64,000 bases of DNA, from NCBI GenBank assembly GCA_963680875.1, contig OY804580.1, forward strand, positions 92,657,353 through 92,721,352, given 5' to 3'. This document shows positions 40,601 through 54,200 of the stretch, one piece after another (position 1 is the first letter of the stretch; every line of letters starts with the position of its first letter). The position numbers and the translations under genes are program-made. Under the pieces are notes generated by a model, which ran no database searches, was not told where the DNA came from, and saw nothing but the letters and a program-made list of their open reading frames with translations. The DNA is from Bathymodiolus brooksi. Taxonomy: Eukaryota; Mollusca; Bivalvia; Mytilida; Modiolidae.

Positions 40601-41454
40601 ATATTTCCAGAATTTTACATATTTCGAAAACATATGTACCCATGTAAAGTTGTTTCACGAGAAATAAATCATTCGGTAAATTGTATGTACTATCGACGCC
40701 TTTTTGGTGCCAAATGGAACAATTCTCGGGTAACCTGTTCCTTATAATATGAGGGTCTCCACCTATCAATTTTCGCTACGAATCATTGTTTGTAAATAAA
40801 TTCATTCGTATTCTTTTCTGGAATTGTTAGTATTATACATGTGTATCTGATATGCTTTCTAATTAGCTACTTACTGTATAATACAGTTACTAGGTATGAA
40901 TACACTAGTTTGTTCTATAGTAACCACCGGCATTGCCACAGTAAGAATTGTTAGGTATATACGAAATATATCTGAATAATTGTATTATCTTCCAGGCTTG
41001 ACACACCTTAAACTCCCTTCCAGAAAATACTTTAATTCCATTCAAATAATGCTCGCAGATTCCGACCTTAGATTAACAGGTGGAACAAATCCGGTTTTTG
41101 CTACCATTTGTTTGAGTTTTCTCCCTTTGTGTGACATCTAACCCAGTTCTTCTGATGTGATAATGTATGCATATATAGCATGGGACTTATTTACAAACTT
41201 GGAGACTTTCTCCACATTAATTGAATTTCAGAAGAAGTGTTATGGCAAGTATACCCACAAAGCTGTTTTATGTTGTTGGTTTATATATACTAAGTATCAC
41301 ACCAATTTTTAGTAGAGCCAGTTATTCTAGATGCTCTGATTGTTTCCTAATTGATAGTTCACAATGCCTCCTAATACTCTGAAAGCAGTTATCTCCATCT
41401 AATATACGATGAATCTATTGACAATTAATAGAGTTCTGACATTTCGTATTTATA
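37622..41454 (+). repeat. C-B dimer HOR, two copies (period 1,925 bp)
   Basis: Unit starts are 37622 (C, 952), 38574 (B, 973), 39547 (C, 952) and 40499 (B, 956). Class A has dropped out between C and B. The C tails carry GCCAGTTATTGTAAATG, a C/B hybrid. The B unit at 40499 changes to class C-like sequence from about 40870 (CTTACTGTATAATACAG), which explains its 956-bp length. Confidence 0.93.
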
Positions 41455-41727
41455 ATGAAATTATATGGTTTTGGTAGATTTCGTCCAAACATGTCTTTTT
41501 GTACGATTTCGATATATCATTTCTAAAATCATAATTTCATTAACAAATCAACTCGATATTTCCAGAATTTTACATATTTTGAAAACATATGTACCCATAT
41601 AAAGTTGTTTCACGAGAAATAAATCATTCGATAAATTGTATGTACTATCGACGCCTTTTTGGTGCCAAATCGAAAAATTCTCGGGTAACCTGTTTCTTAA
41701 AATATGAGGGTCTCCACCTATCAATTT
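40746..41727 (+). repeat. Monomer-length tract duplicated 7,054 bp downstream, copy 1
   Basis: This 982-bp stretch crosses the boundary at 41455 and matches 47800-48781 without any difference that I could find. Shared private variants include GGTATGAATAC, CTAGTTTGTTC, TGTATTATCTTCC, CACCTTAAACTCC, TTATGGCAAG, ATTTTTAGTAGAGCC, CTGACATTTCG, TTTCGTCCAAAC and CTGTTTCTTAAAA. Sequences just outside both ends differ, so it is a discrete copied tract. Confidence 0.9.
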
Positions 41728-42426
41728 CCGCTGCGAATCATTGTTTGTAAATAAATTCATTCGTATTCTTTTCTGGATTTGTTAGTATTATACATGTGTA
41801 TCTGATATGCTTTCTAATTAGCTACTTACGGTATAATACAGTTACTAGGTGGGAATACACTAGTCTGTTCAATAGTAACCACCGCCATTGCCACAGTAAC
41901 AATTGTTAGGTATATGCGAAATATATCTGAATAATTGTATATCTTTCAGGCTTGACACACCTTTAACTCCCTTTCAGAAAATACTTTAATTCTATTCAAA
42001 TAATGTTCGCAGATTCCGACCTTAGATTAACAGGTGGAACAAATCCGGTTTTTGCTACCATTTGTGATACCAGTCCCTATTTTTTTTTAGATTTCTCCCT
42101 TCGTGTGACATCTAACCCAGTTCTTCTCATGTGATGATGTATGCATATATAGCATGGGCCTTATTTACAAACTTGGAGAAATTCTCCACATTAATTGATT
42201 TTCAGAAGAAGTGTTATGGTAAATATACTCCCAAAGCTGTTTTTGTTGCTGTTTATATATACTAAGTATCACACCAATTTTCAGTAGAGCCAGTTATTCT
42301 AGATGCTCCTGTTGTTTCCTAGTTGATAGTTCACAATGCTTACTAATACTCTGAAAGCAGTTATCTCCATCTAATATACAATGAAGCTATTGACAATTAA
42401 TAGAGTTCTGACGTTTCGTATATATA
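41455..42426 (+). repeat. Mosaic unit, C-like front and A/B rear (972 bp)
   Basis: The unit opens with GATATATCATTTC like class C but has TTTCGTCCAAAC, CCCATATAAAG and AAATCGAAAAATTC, found elsewhere only in the units at 46582 and 48509 (CCCATATAAAG also in the B units at 56082 and 63799). At 41728 it becomes class A (TTTCCGCTGCG, AGTAACAATTG) and then B-like (CTATTCAAATAATGTTCG). Confidence 0.92.
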
Positions 42427-44351
42427 ATGAAATTATATGGTTTTGGTAGATTTCGCCCAAACATGTCTTTTTGTACGATTTCGATATATCATTTCTAAAA
42501 TCATAATTTCATTAACAAATCAACTCGATATTTCCAGAATTTTGCATATTTTGAAAACATATGTACCCATGTAAAGTTGTTTCACGAGAAATAAATCATT
42601 CGATAAATTGTATGTATTATCGACGCCTTTTTGGTGCCAAATGGAAAAATTCTCGGCTAATCTGTTCCTTAAAATATGAGGGTCTCCACCTATCAATTTT
42701 CGCTACGAATCATTGTTTGTAAATAAATTCATTCGTATTCTTTTCTGGAATTGTTAGTAATATACATGTGTATCTGATATGCTTTCTAATTAGCTACTTA
42801 CTGTATAATACAGTTACTAGGTGTGAATACACTAGTCTGTTCTATAGTAACCACCGGTATTGCCACAGTAAGAATTGTTAGGTATATACGAAATATATCT
42901 GAATAATTGTATATCTTCCAGGCTTGACACACCTTTAACTCCCTTCCAGAAAATATTTTAATTCCATTCAAATAATGCTCGCAGATTCCGACCTTAGATT
43001 AACAGGTGGAACAAATCCGCTTTTTGCTACCATTTGTTTGAGTTTTCTCCCTTTGTGTGACATCTAACCCAGTTCTTCTGGTGTGATAATGTATGCATAT
43101 ATAGCATGGGACTTATTTACAAACTTGGAGACTTTCTCCACATTAATTGATTTTCAGAAGAAGTGTTATGGTAAATATACTCCCAAAGCTGTTTTTGTTG
43201 CTGTTTATATATACTAAGTATCACACCAATTTTCAGTAGAGCCAGTTATTGTAAATGCTCCTATTGTTTCCTAATTGATAGTTCACAATGCCTCCTAATA
43301 CTCTGAAAGCAATTATCTCCATGTAATATACAATGAAGCTATTGACAATTAATAGAGTTCTGACGTTTCGTATTTATAATGAAATTATATGGTTTTGGTA
43401 GATTTCGCCCAAACATGTCTTTTTGTACGATTTCGATAAATGATTTCAAAAATCATAATTTCATTAACAAAGTCAACTCGATATTTCCAGAATTTTACAT
43501 ATTTCGAAAACATATGTACCCATGTAAAGTTGTTTCACGAGAAATAAATCATTCGGTAAATTGTATGTACTATCGACGCCTTTTTCGTGCCAAATGGAAC
43601 AATTCTCGAGTAACCTGTTCCTTATAATATGAGGGTCTCCACCTATCAATTTTCGCTACGAATCATTGTTTGTAAATAAATTCATTCGTATTCTTTTCTG
43701 GAATTGTTAGTATTATACATGTGTATCTGATATGCTTTCTAATTAGCTACATACGGTATAATACAGTTACCAGTTGGGAATACACTAGTCTGTTCTATAG
43801 TAACCACCGCCATTGCCACAGTAAGAATTGGTAGGTATATACGAAATATATCTGAATAATTGTATATCTATCAGGCTTGACACACCTTTAACTCCCTTTC
43901 AGAAAATACTTTAATTCTATTCAAATAATGTTCGCAGATTCCGACCTTAGATTAACAGGTGGAACAAATCCGGTTTTTGCTACCATTTGTGATACCAGTC
44001 CCTATTTTTTTTTAGATTTCTCCCTTCGTGTGACATCTAACCCAGTTCTTCTGATGTGATGATGTATGCACATATAGCATGGGCCTTATTTACAAACTTG
44101 GAGAATTTCTCCACATTAATTGATTTTCAGAAGAAGTGTTATGGTAAATATACTCCCAAAGCTGTTTTTGTTGCTGTTTATATATACTAAGTATCACACC
44201 AATTTTCAGTAGAGCCAGTTATTCTAGATGCTCCTGTTGTTTCCTAGTTGATGGTTCACAATGCTTACTAATACTCTGAAAGCAGTTATCTCCATCTAAT
44301 ATACAATGAAGCTATTGACAATTAATAGAGTTCTGACGTTTCGTATATATA
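42427..44351 (+). repeat. C-B dimer (952, 973 bp; 1,925 bp)
   Basis: Unit starts are 42427 (C) and 43379 (B). It has the same dimer period and hybrid C tail as the block at 37622, from which the mosaic unit separates it. The B unit has private changes TTTTTCGTGCC, TCTCGAGTAACC and GAATTGGTAGG. Confidence 0.93.
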
Positions 44352-44656
44352 ATGAAATTATATGGTTTTGGTAGATTTCGCATGGGACTTATTTACAAAC
44401 TTGGAGACTTTCTCCACATTAATTGATTTTCAGAAGAAGTGTTATGGTAAGTATACCCACAAAGCTGTTTTATGTTGTTGGTTTATATATACTAAGTATC
44501 ACACCAATTTTCAGTAGAGCCAGTTATTCTAGATGCTCTGATTGTTTCCTAATTGATAGTTCGCAATGCCTCCTAATACTCTGAAAGCAGTTATCTCCAT
44601 CTAAGATTCGATGAATCTATTGACAATTAATAGAGTTCTGACGTTTCGTATTTATA
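44352..44656 (+). repeat. Truncated unit, 305 bp, internal deletion of 649 bp
   Basis: The unit starts normally, but TAGATTTCGC runs straight into GCATGGGACTTATT. In intact C units these motifs lie at offsets of about 28 and 677. The junction at about 44380 shares GC between the two sides, so the break is resolved only to two bases. The remaining 3' part is an ordinary C-type tail. Compared with a 954-bp C unit exactly 649 bp are missing. Confidence 0.95.
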
Positions 44657-47600
44657 ATGAAATTATATGGTTTTGGTAGATTTCGCCCAAACATGTCTTT
44701 TTGTACGATTTCGATAAATCATTTCTAAAATCATAATTTCATTAACAAATAAACTCGATATTTCCAGAATTTTACATATTTCGAAAACATATGTACCCAT
44801 GTAAAGTTGTTTCACGAGAAATAAATCATTCGATAAATTGTATGTACTATCGACGCCTTTTTGGTGCCAAATGGAAAAATTCTCGGCTAATCTGTTCCTT
44901 AAAATATGAGGGTCTCCACCTATCAATTTTCGCTACGAATCATTGTTTGTAAATAAATTCATTCGTATTCTTTTCTGGAATTGTTAGTATTATACATGTG
45001 TATCTGATATGCTTTATAATTAGCTACTTACTGTATAATACAGTTACTAGGTGTGAATACACTAGTCTGTTCTATAGTAACCACCGGCATTGCCACAGTA
45101 AGAATTGTTAAGTATATACGAAATATATCTGAATAATTGTATATCTTCCAGGCTTGAAACACCTTTAACTCCCTTCCAGAAAATATTTTAATTCCATTCA
45201 AATAATGCTCGCAGATTCCGACCTTAGATTAACAGGTGGAACAAATCCGGTTTTTGCTACCATTTGTTTGAATTTTCTCCCTTTGTGTGACATCTAACCC
45301 AGTTCTTCTGGTGTGATAATGTATGCATATATAGCATTGGACTTATTTACAAACTTGGAGACTTTCTCTACATTAATTGATTTTCAGAAGAAGTGTTATG
45401 GTAAGTATACCCACAAAGCTGTTTTATGTTGCTGGTTTATATATACTAAGTATCACACCAATTTTCAGTAGAGCCAGCTATTCTAGATGCTCTGATTGTT
45501 TCCTAATTGATAGTTCACAATGCCTCCTAATACTCTGAAAGCAGTTATCTCCATCTAATATACGATGAATCTATTGACAATTAATAGAGTTCTGACGTTT
45601 CGTATTTATAATGAAATTATATGGTTTTGGTAAATTTCGCCCAAACATGTCTTTTTGTACGATTTCGATAAATCATTTCTAAAATCATAATTTCATTAAC
45701 AAATCAACTCGATATTTCCAGAATTTTACATATTTCGAAAACATATGTACCCATGTAAAGTTGTTTCACGAGAAATAAATCATTCGGTAAATTGTATGTA
45801 CTATCGACACCTTTTTGGTGTCAAATGGGAAAATTATCGGGTAACCTGTTCCTTAAAATATGAGGGTCTCCACATATCAATTTCCGCTGCGAATCATTGT
45901 TTGTAAATAAATTCATTCGTATTCTTTTCTGGATTTGTTAGTATTATACATGTGTATCTGATATGCTTTCTAATTAGCTACTTACGGTATAATACAGTTA
46001 CTAGGTGGGAATACACTAGTCTGTTCAATAGTAACCACCGCCATTGCCACAGTAACAATTGTTAGGTATATGCGAAATATATCTGAATAATTGTATATCT
46101 TTCAGGCTTGATACACCTTTAACTCCCTTTCAGAAAATACTTTAATTCCATTCTAATAATGCTCGCAGATTCCGACCTTAGATTAACAGGTGGAACAAAT
46201 CCGGTTTTTGCTACCATTTGTGATACCAGTCCCTATTTTTTTTAGTTTTCTCCCTTCGTATGACATCTAACCCAGTTCTTCTGATGTGATAATGTATGCA
46301 TATATAGCATTGGACTTACTTACAAACTTGGAGAATTTCTCCACATTAATTGATTTTCAGAAGAAGTGTTATGGTAAATATACTCCCAAAGCTGTTTTTG
46401 TTGCTTTTTATATATACTAAGTATCACACCAATTTTCAGTAGAGGCAGCTTTTCTAAATGCTCCTATTGTTTCCTAATTGATAGTTCACAATGCCTCCTA
46501 ATACTCTGAAAGCAGTTATCTCCATCTAATATACAATGAAGCTATTGACAATTAATAGAGTTCTGACGTTTCGTATATATAATGAAATTATATGGTTTTG
46601 GTAGATTTCGTCCAAACATGTCTTTTTGTACGATTTCGATATATCATTTCTAAAATCATAATTTCATTAACAAATCAACTCGATATTTCCAGAATTTTAC
46701 ATATTTTGAAAACATATGTACCCATATAAAGTTGTTTCACGAGAAATAAATCATTCGATAAATTGTATGTACTATCGACGCCTTTTTGGTGCCAAATCGA
46801 AAAATTCTCGGGTAAACTGTTCCTTAAAATATGAGGGTCTCCACCTATCAATTTTCGCTATGAATCATTGTTTGTAAATAAATTCATTCGTATTCTTTTC
46901 TGGATTTGTTAGTATTATACATGTGTATCTGATATGCTTTCTGATTAGCTACTTACGGTATAATACAGTTACCAGGTGGGAATACACTAGTGTGTTCTAT
47001 AGTAACCACCGGCATTGTCACAGTAAGAATTGTTAGGTATATACGAAATATATCTGAATAATTGTATATCTATCAGGCTTGACGCACCTTTAACTCCCTT
47101 TCAGAAAATACTTTAATTTCATTCAAATAATGTTCGCAGATTCCTACCTTAGATTAACAGGTGGAACAAATCCGGTTTTTGCTACCATTTGTGATACCAG
47201 TCCCTATGTTTTTGAGTTTTCTCCCTTCGTGTGACATCTAACCCAGTTCTTCTGATGTGATAATGTATGCATATATAGCATTGGACTTACTTACAAACTT
47301 GGAGAATTTCTCCACATTAATTGATTTTCAGAAGAAGTGTTATGGTAAATATACTCCCAAAGCTGTTTTTGTTGCTGTTTATATATACTAAGTATCACAC
47401 CAATTTTCAGTAGAGGCAGCTATTCTAAATGCTCCTATTGTTTCCTAATTGATAGTTCACAATGCCTCCTAATACTCTGAAAGCAATTATCTCCATGTAA
47501 TATACAATGAAGCTATTGACAATTAATAGAGTTCTGACGTTTCGTATTTATAATGAAATTATATGGTTTTGGTAGATTTCGCCCAAACATGTCTTTTTGT

Positions 47601-49479
47601 ACGATTTCGATAAATGATTTCAAAAATCATAATTTCATTAACAAAGTCAACTCGATATTTCCAGAATTTTACATATTTCGAAAACATATGTACCCATGTA
47701 AAGTTGTTTCACGAGAAATAAATCATTCGGTAAATTGTATGTACTATCGACGCCTTTTTGGTGCCAAATGGAAAAATTCTCGGGTAACCTGTTCCTTAAA
47801 ATATGAGGGTCTCCACCTATCAATTTTCGCTACGAATCATTGTTTGTAAATAAATTCATTCGTATTCTTTTCTGGAATTGTTAGTATTATACATGTGTAT
47901 CTGATATGCTTTCTAATTAGCTACTTACTGTATAATACAGTTACTAGGTATGAATACACTAGTTTGTTCTATAGTAACCACCGGCATTGCCACAGTAAGA
48001 ATTGTTAGGTATATACGAAATATATCTGAATAATTGTATTATCTTCCAGGCTTGACACACCTTAAACTCCCTTCCAGAAAATACTTTAATTCCATTCAAA
48101 TAATGCTCGCAGATTCCGACCTTAGATTAACAGGTGGAACAAATCCGGTTTTTGCTACCATTTGTTTGAGTTTTCTCCCTTTGTGTGACATCTAACCCAG
48201 TTCTTCTGATGTGATAATGTATGCATATATAGCATGGGACTTATTTACAAACTTGGAGACTTTCTCCACATTAATTGAATTTCAGAAGAAGTGTTATGGC
48301 AAGTATACCCACAAAGCTGTTTTATGTTGTTGGTTTATATATACTAAGTATCACACCAATTTTTAGTAGAGCCAGTTATTCTAGATGCTCTGATTGTTTC
48401 CTAATTGATAGTTCACAATGCCTCCTAATACTCTGAAAGCAGTTATCTCCATCTAATATACGATGAATCTATTGACAATTAATAGAGTTCTGACATTTCG
48501 TATTTATAATGAAATTATATGGTTTTGGTAGATTTCGTCCAAACATGTCTTTTTGTACGATTTCGATATATCATTTCTAAAATCATAATTTCATTAACAA
48601 ATCAACTCGATATTTCCAGAATTTTACATATTTTGAAAACATATGTACCCATATAAAGTTGTTTCACGAGAAATAAATCATTCGATAAATTGTATGTACT
48701 ATCGACGCCTTTTTGGTGCCAAATCGAAAAATTCTCGGGTAACCTGTTTCTTAAAATATGAGGGTCTCCACCTATCAATTTTCGCTACGAATCACTGTTT
48801 GTAAATAAATTCATTCGTATTCTTTTCTGGAATTGTTAGTATTATACATGTGTATCTGATATGCTTTCTAATTAGCTACTTACGGTATAATACAGTTACT
48901 AGGTGTGAATACACTAGTGTGTTCTATATTAACCACCGGCATTGTCACATTAAGAATTGATAGGTATATACGAAATATATCTGAATAATTGTATATCTAT
49001 CAGGCTTGACGCACCTTTAACTCCCTTTCAGAAAATACTTTAATTCCATTCTAATAATGCTCGCAGATTCCGACCTTAGATTAACAGGTGGAACAAATCC
49101 GATTTTTGCTACCATTTGTGATACCAGTCCCTATTTTTTTGAGTTTTCTCCCTTCGTATGACATCTAACCCAGTTCTTCTGATGTGATAATGTATGCATA
49201 TATAGCATTGGACTTACTTACAAACTTGGAGAATTTCTCCACATTAATTGATTTTCAGAAGAAGTGTTATGGTAAATATACTCCCAAAGCTGTTTTTGTT
49301 GCTGTTTATATATACTAAGTATCACACCAATTTTCAGTAGAGGCAGCTATTCTAAATGTTCCTATTGTTTCCTAATTGATAGTTCACAATGCCTCCTAAT
49401 ACTCTGAAAGCAGTTATCTCCATGTAATATACAATGAAGCTATTGACAATTAATAGAGTTCTGACGTTTCGTATTTATA
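44657..49479 (+). repeat. Degraded mosaic block (954, 971, 971, 956, 971 bp)
   Basis: Unit starts are 44657, 45611, 46582, 47553 and 48509. These units carry more private changes than others: AAATAAACTCG and GCTTGAAACACC at 44657; TTGGTAAATTTCG, GACACCTTTTTGG and ATGGGAAAATTATCGG at 45611; CTATGAATC, TTCTGATTAGC and GATTCCTACC at 46582; CTATATTAACC and GAATTGATAGG at 48509. Class features mix within units. The unit at 47553 is B in front and C-like behind, like that at 40499. Confidence 0.9.
47800..48781 (+). repeat. Monomer-length tract duplicated 7,054 bp upstream, copy 2
   Basis: This is the partner of 40746-41727. The tract begins just after the CCTTAAAATATG versus CCTTATAATATG difference and ends at TTTTCGCTACG versus TTTCCGCTGCG. 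The intervening 6 kb contain unlike units and a truncated one, so the two copies are not products of one simple HOR duplication. Confidence 0.9.
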
Positions 49480-50310
49480 ATGAAATTATATGGTTTTGGT
49501 AGATTTCGCCCAAACATGTCTTTTTGTACGATTTCGATAAATGATTTCAAAAATCATAATTTCATTAACAAAGTCAACTCGATATTTCCAGAATTTTACA
49601 TATTTCGAAAACATATGTACCCATGTAAAGTTGTTTCACGAGAAATAAATCATTCGGTAAATTGTATGTACTATCGACGCCTTTTTGGTGCCAAATGGAA
49701 CAATTCTCGGGTAACCTGTTCCTTAAAATATGAGGGTCTCCACCTATCAATTTTCGCTACGAATCATTGTTTGTAAATAAATTCATTCGTATTCTTTTCT
49801 GGAATTGTTAGTATTATACATGTGTATCTGATATGCTTTCTAATTAGCTACATACGGTATAATACAGTTACCAGTTGGGAATACACTAGTCTGTTCAATA
49901 GTAACCACCGCCATTGCCACAGTAAGAATTGTTAGGTATATACGAAATATATCTGAATAATTGTATATCTATCAGGCTTGACACACCTTTAACTCCCTTT
50001 CAGAAAATACTTTAATTCTATTCAAATAATGTTTGCAGATTCCGCCCTTAGATTAACAGGTGGAACAAATCCGGTTAATTGATTTTCAGAAGAAGTGTTA
50101 TGGTAAATATACTCCCAAAGCTGTTTTTGTTGCTGTTTATATATACTAAGTATCACACCAATTTTCAGTAGAGCCAGTTATTCTAGATGCTCCTGTTGTT
50201 TCCTAGTTGATAGTTCACAATGCTTACTAATACTCTGAAAGCAGTTATCTCCATCTAATATACAATGAAGCTATTGACAATTAATAGAGTTCTGACGTTT
50301 CGTATATATA
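49480..50310 (+). repeat. Truncated class B unit, 831 bp, internal deletion of ~142 bp
   Basis: A normal B unit up to AACAAATCCGGTT, which joins AATTGATTTTCAG directly at about 50076. The lost segment covers the T-tract/GTGACATC/ATGCAT part of the unit. The two sides share TT at the junction. The frame-opening B features are intact, so the 98-codon ORF remains in this unit. Confidence 0.94.
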
Positions 50311-51264
50311 ATGAAATTATATGGTTTTGGTAGATTTCGCCCAAACATGTCTTTTTGTACGATTTCGATATATCATTTCTAAAATCATAATTTCATTAAC
50401 AAATCAACTCGATATTTCCAGAATTTTACATATTTTGAAAACATATGTACCCATGTAAAGTTGTTTTACGAGAAATAAATCATTCGATAAATTGTATGTA
50501 TTATCGACGCCTTTTTGGTGCCAAATGGAAAAATTCTCGGCTAATCTGTTCCTTAAAATATGAGGGTCTCCACCTATCAATTTTCGCTACGAATCATTGT
50601 TTGTAAATAAATTCATTCGTATTCTTTTCTGGAATTGTTAGTATTATACATGTGTATCTGATATGCTTTCTAATTAGCTACTTACGGTATAATACAGTTA
50701 CTAGGTGGGAATACACTAGTCTGTTCAATAGCAACCACCGCCATTGCCACAGTAACAATTGTTAGGTATATACGAAATATATCTGAATAATTGTATATCT
50801 TCCAGGCTTGACACACCTTTAACTCCCTTCCAGAAAATATTTTAATTCCATTCAAATAATGCTCGCAGATTCCGACCTTAGATTAACAGGTGGAACAAAT
50901 CCGGTTTTTGTTACCATTTGTTTGAGTTTTCTCCCTTTGTGTGACATCTAACCCAGTTCTTCTGGTGTGATAATGTATGCATATATAGCATGGGACTTAT
51001 TTACAAACTTGGAGACTTTCTCCACATTAATTGATTTTCAGAAGAAGTGTTATGGCAAGTATACCCACAAAGCTGTTTTATGTTGTTGGTTTATATATAC
51101 TAAGTATCACATCAATTTTCAGTAGAGCCAGTTATTCTAGATGCTCTGATTGTTTCCTAATTGATAGTTCACAATGCCTCCTAATACTCTGAAAGCAGTT
51201 ATCTCCATCTAAGATACGATGAATCTATTGACAATTAAAAGAGTTCTGACGTTTCGTATTTATA
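50311..51264 (+). repeat. Class C unit with an A-like middle (954 bp)
   Basis: The front (GATATATCATTTC, CTCGGCTAATC) and rear (GGTGTGATAATG, 19-bp deletion) are class C. A short middle stretch around 50700-50760 reads as class A (AGGTGGGAATAC, TTCAATAGCAACC, AGTAACAATTG), a short inserted tract compatible with gene conversion. It ends with ATCTAAGATACG and CAATTAAAAGAG, variants of the downstream A-C zone. Confidence 0.9.
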
Positions 51265-54200
51265 ATGAAATTATATGGTTTTGGTAGATTTCGCCCAAAC
51301 ATGTCTTTTTGTACGATTTCGATAAATCATTTCTAAAATCATAATTTCATTAACAAATCAACTCGATATTTCCAGAATTTTACATATTTCGAAAACATAT
51401 GTACCCATGTAAAGTTGTTTCACGAGAAATAAATCATTCGGTAAATTGTATGTACTATCGACGCCTTTCTGGTGTCAAATGGAAAAATTCTCGGGTAACC
51501 TGTTCCTTAAAATATGAGGGTCTCCACCTATCAATTTCCGCTGCGAATCATTGTTTGTAAATAAATTCATTCGTATTCTTTTCTGGATTTGTTAGTATTA
51601 TACATGTGTATCTGATATGCTTTCTAATTAGCTACTTACGGCATAATACAGTTACTAGGTGGGAATACACTAGTCTGTTCAATAGTAACCACCGCCATTG
51701 CCACAGTAACAATTGTTAGGTATATGCGAAATATATCTGAATAATTGTATATCTTTCAGGCTTGACACACCTTTAACTCCCTTTCAGAAAATACTTTAAT
51801 TCCATTCTAATAATGCTCGCAGATTCCGACCTTAGATTAACAGGTGGAACAAATCCGGTTTTTGCTACCATTTGTGATACCAGTCCCTATGTTTTTGAGT
51901 TTTCTCCCTTCGTGTGACATCTAACCCAGTTCTTCTCATGTGATAATGTAGGCATATATAGCATTGGACTTGCTTACAAACTTGGAGGATTTCTCCACAT
52001 TAATTGATTTTCAGAAGAAGTGTTTTGGTAAATATACTCCCAAAGCTGTTTTTGTTGCTGTTTATATATACTAAGTATCACACCAATTTTCAGTAGAGGA
52101 AGCTATTCTAAATGCTCCTGTTGTTTCCTAGTTGATAGTTCACAATGCTTACTAATACTCTGAAAGCAGTTATCTCCATCTAATATACAATGAAGCTATT
52201 GACAATTAATAGAGTTCTGACGTTTCGTATATATAATGAAATTATATGGTTTTGGTAGATTTCGCCCAAACATGTCTTTTTGTACGATTTCGATATATCA
52301 TTTCTAAAATCATAATTTCATTAACAAATCAACTCGATATTTCCAGAATTTTGCATATTTTGAAAACATATGTACCCATGTAAAGTTGTTTCACGAGAAA
52401 TAAATCATTCGATAAATTGTATGTACTATCGACGCCTTTTTGGTGCCAAATGGAAAAATCTCGGCTAATCTGTTCCTTAAAATATGAGGGTCTCCACCTA
52501 TCAATTTTCGCTACGAATCATTGTTTGTAAATAAATTCATTCGTATTCTTTTCTGGAATTGTTAGTATTATACATGTGTATCTGATATGCTTTCTAATTA
52601 GCTACTTACGGTATAATACAGTTACTAGGTGTGAATACACTAGTCTGTTCTATAGTAACCACCGGCATTGCCACAGTAAGAATTGTTAGGTATATACGAA
52701 ATATATCTGAATAATTGTATATCTTCCAGGCTTGACACACCTTTAACTCCCTTCCAGAAAATATTTTAATTCCATTCAAATAATGCTCGCAGATTCCGAC
52801 CTTAGATTAACAGGTGGAACAAATCCGGTTTTTGTTACCATTTGTTTGAGTTTTCTCCCTTTGTGTGACATCTAACCCAGTTCTTCTGGTGTGATAATGT
52901 ATGCATATATAGCATGGGACTTATTTACAAACTTGGAGACTTTCTCCACATTAATTGATTTTCAGAAGAAGTGTTATGGTAAGTATACCCACAAAGCTGT
53001 TTTATGTTTTGGTTTATATATACTAAGTATCACACCAATTTTCAGTAGAGCCAGTTATTCTAGATGCTCTGATTGTTTCCTAATTGATAGTTCACAATGC
53101 CTCCTAATACTCTAAAAGCAGTTCTCTCCATCTAAGATACGATGAATCTATTGACAATTAAAAGAGTTCTGACGTTTCGTATTTATAATGAAATTATATG
53201 GTTTTGGTAGATTTCGCCCAAACATATCTTTTTGTACGATTTCGATAAATCATTTCTAAAATCATAATTTCATTAACAAATCAACTCGATATTTCCAGAA
53301 TTTTACATATTTCGAAAACATATGTACCCATGTAAAGTTGTTTCACGAGAAATAAATCATTCGGTAAATTGTATGTACTATCGACGCCTTTCTGGTGTCA
53401 AATGGAAAAATTCTCGGGTAACCTGTTCCTTAAAATATGAGGGTCTCCACCTATCAATTTCCGCTGCGAATCATTGTTTGTAAATAAATTCATTCGTATT
53501 CTTTTCTGGATTTGTTAGTATTATACATGTGTATCTGATATGCTTTCTAATTAGCTACTTACGGCATAATACAGTTACTAGGTGGGAATACACTAGTCTG
53601 TTCAATAGTAACCACCGCCATTGCCACAGTAACAATTGTTAGGTATATGCGAAATATATCTGAATAATTGTATATCTTTCAGGCTTGACACACCTTTAAC
53701 TCCCTTTCAGAAAATACTTTAATTCCATTCTAATAATGCTCGCAGATTCCGACCTTAGATTAACAGGTGGAACAAATCCGGTTTTTGCTACCATTTGTGA
53801 TACCAGTCCCTATGTTTTTGAGTTTTCTCCCTTCGTGTGACATCTAACCCAGTTCTTCTCATGTGATAATGTAGGCATATATAGCATTGGACTTGCTTAC
53901 AAACTTGGAGGATTTCTCCACATTAATTGATTTTCAGAAGAAGTGTTTTGGTAAATATACTCCCAAAGCTGTTTTTGTTGCTGTTTATATATACTAAGTA
54001 TCACACCAATTTTCAGTAGAGGAAGCTATTCTAAATGCTCCTGTTGTTTCCTAGTTGATAGTTCACAATGCTTACTAATACTCTGAAAGCAGTTATCTCC
54101 ATCTAATATACAATGAAGCTATTGACAATTAATAGAGTTCTGACGTTTCGTATATATAATGAAATTATATGGTTTTGGTAGATTTCGCCCAAACATGTCT

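Noticed and set aside
52891..53115. 74-codon ORF repeated at 54814-55038
   Set aside because: Opened by the private TTATGTTTTGG deletion in this duplicated dimer; other C units are broken at the same spot. The identical pair only reflects the 1,923-bp duplication.
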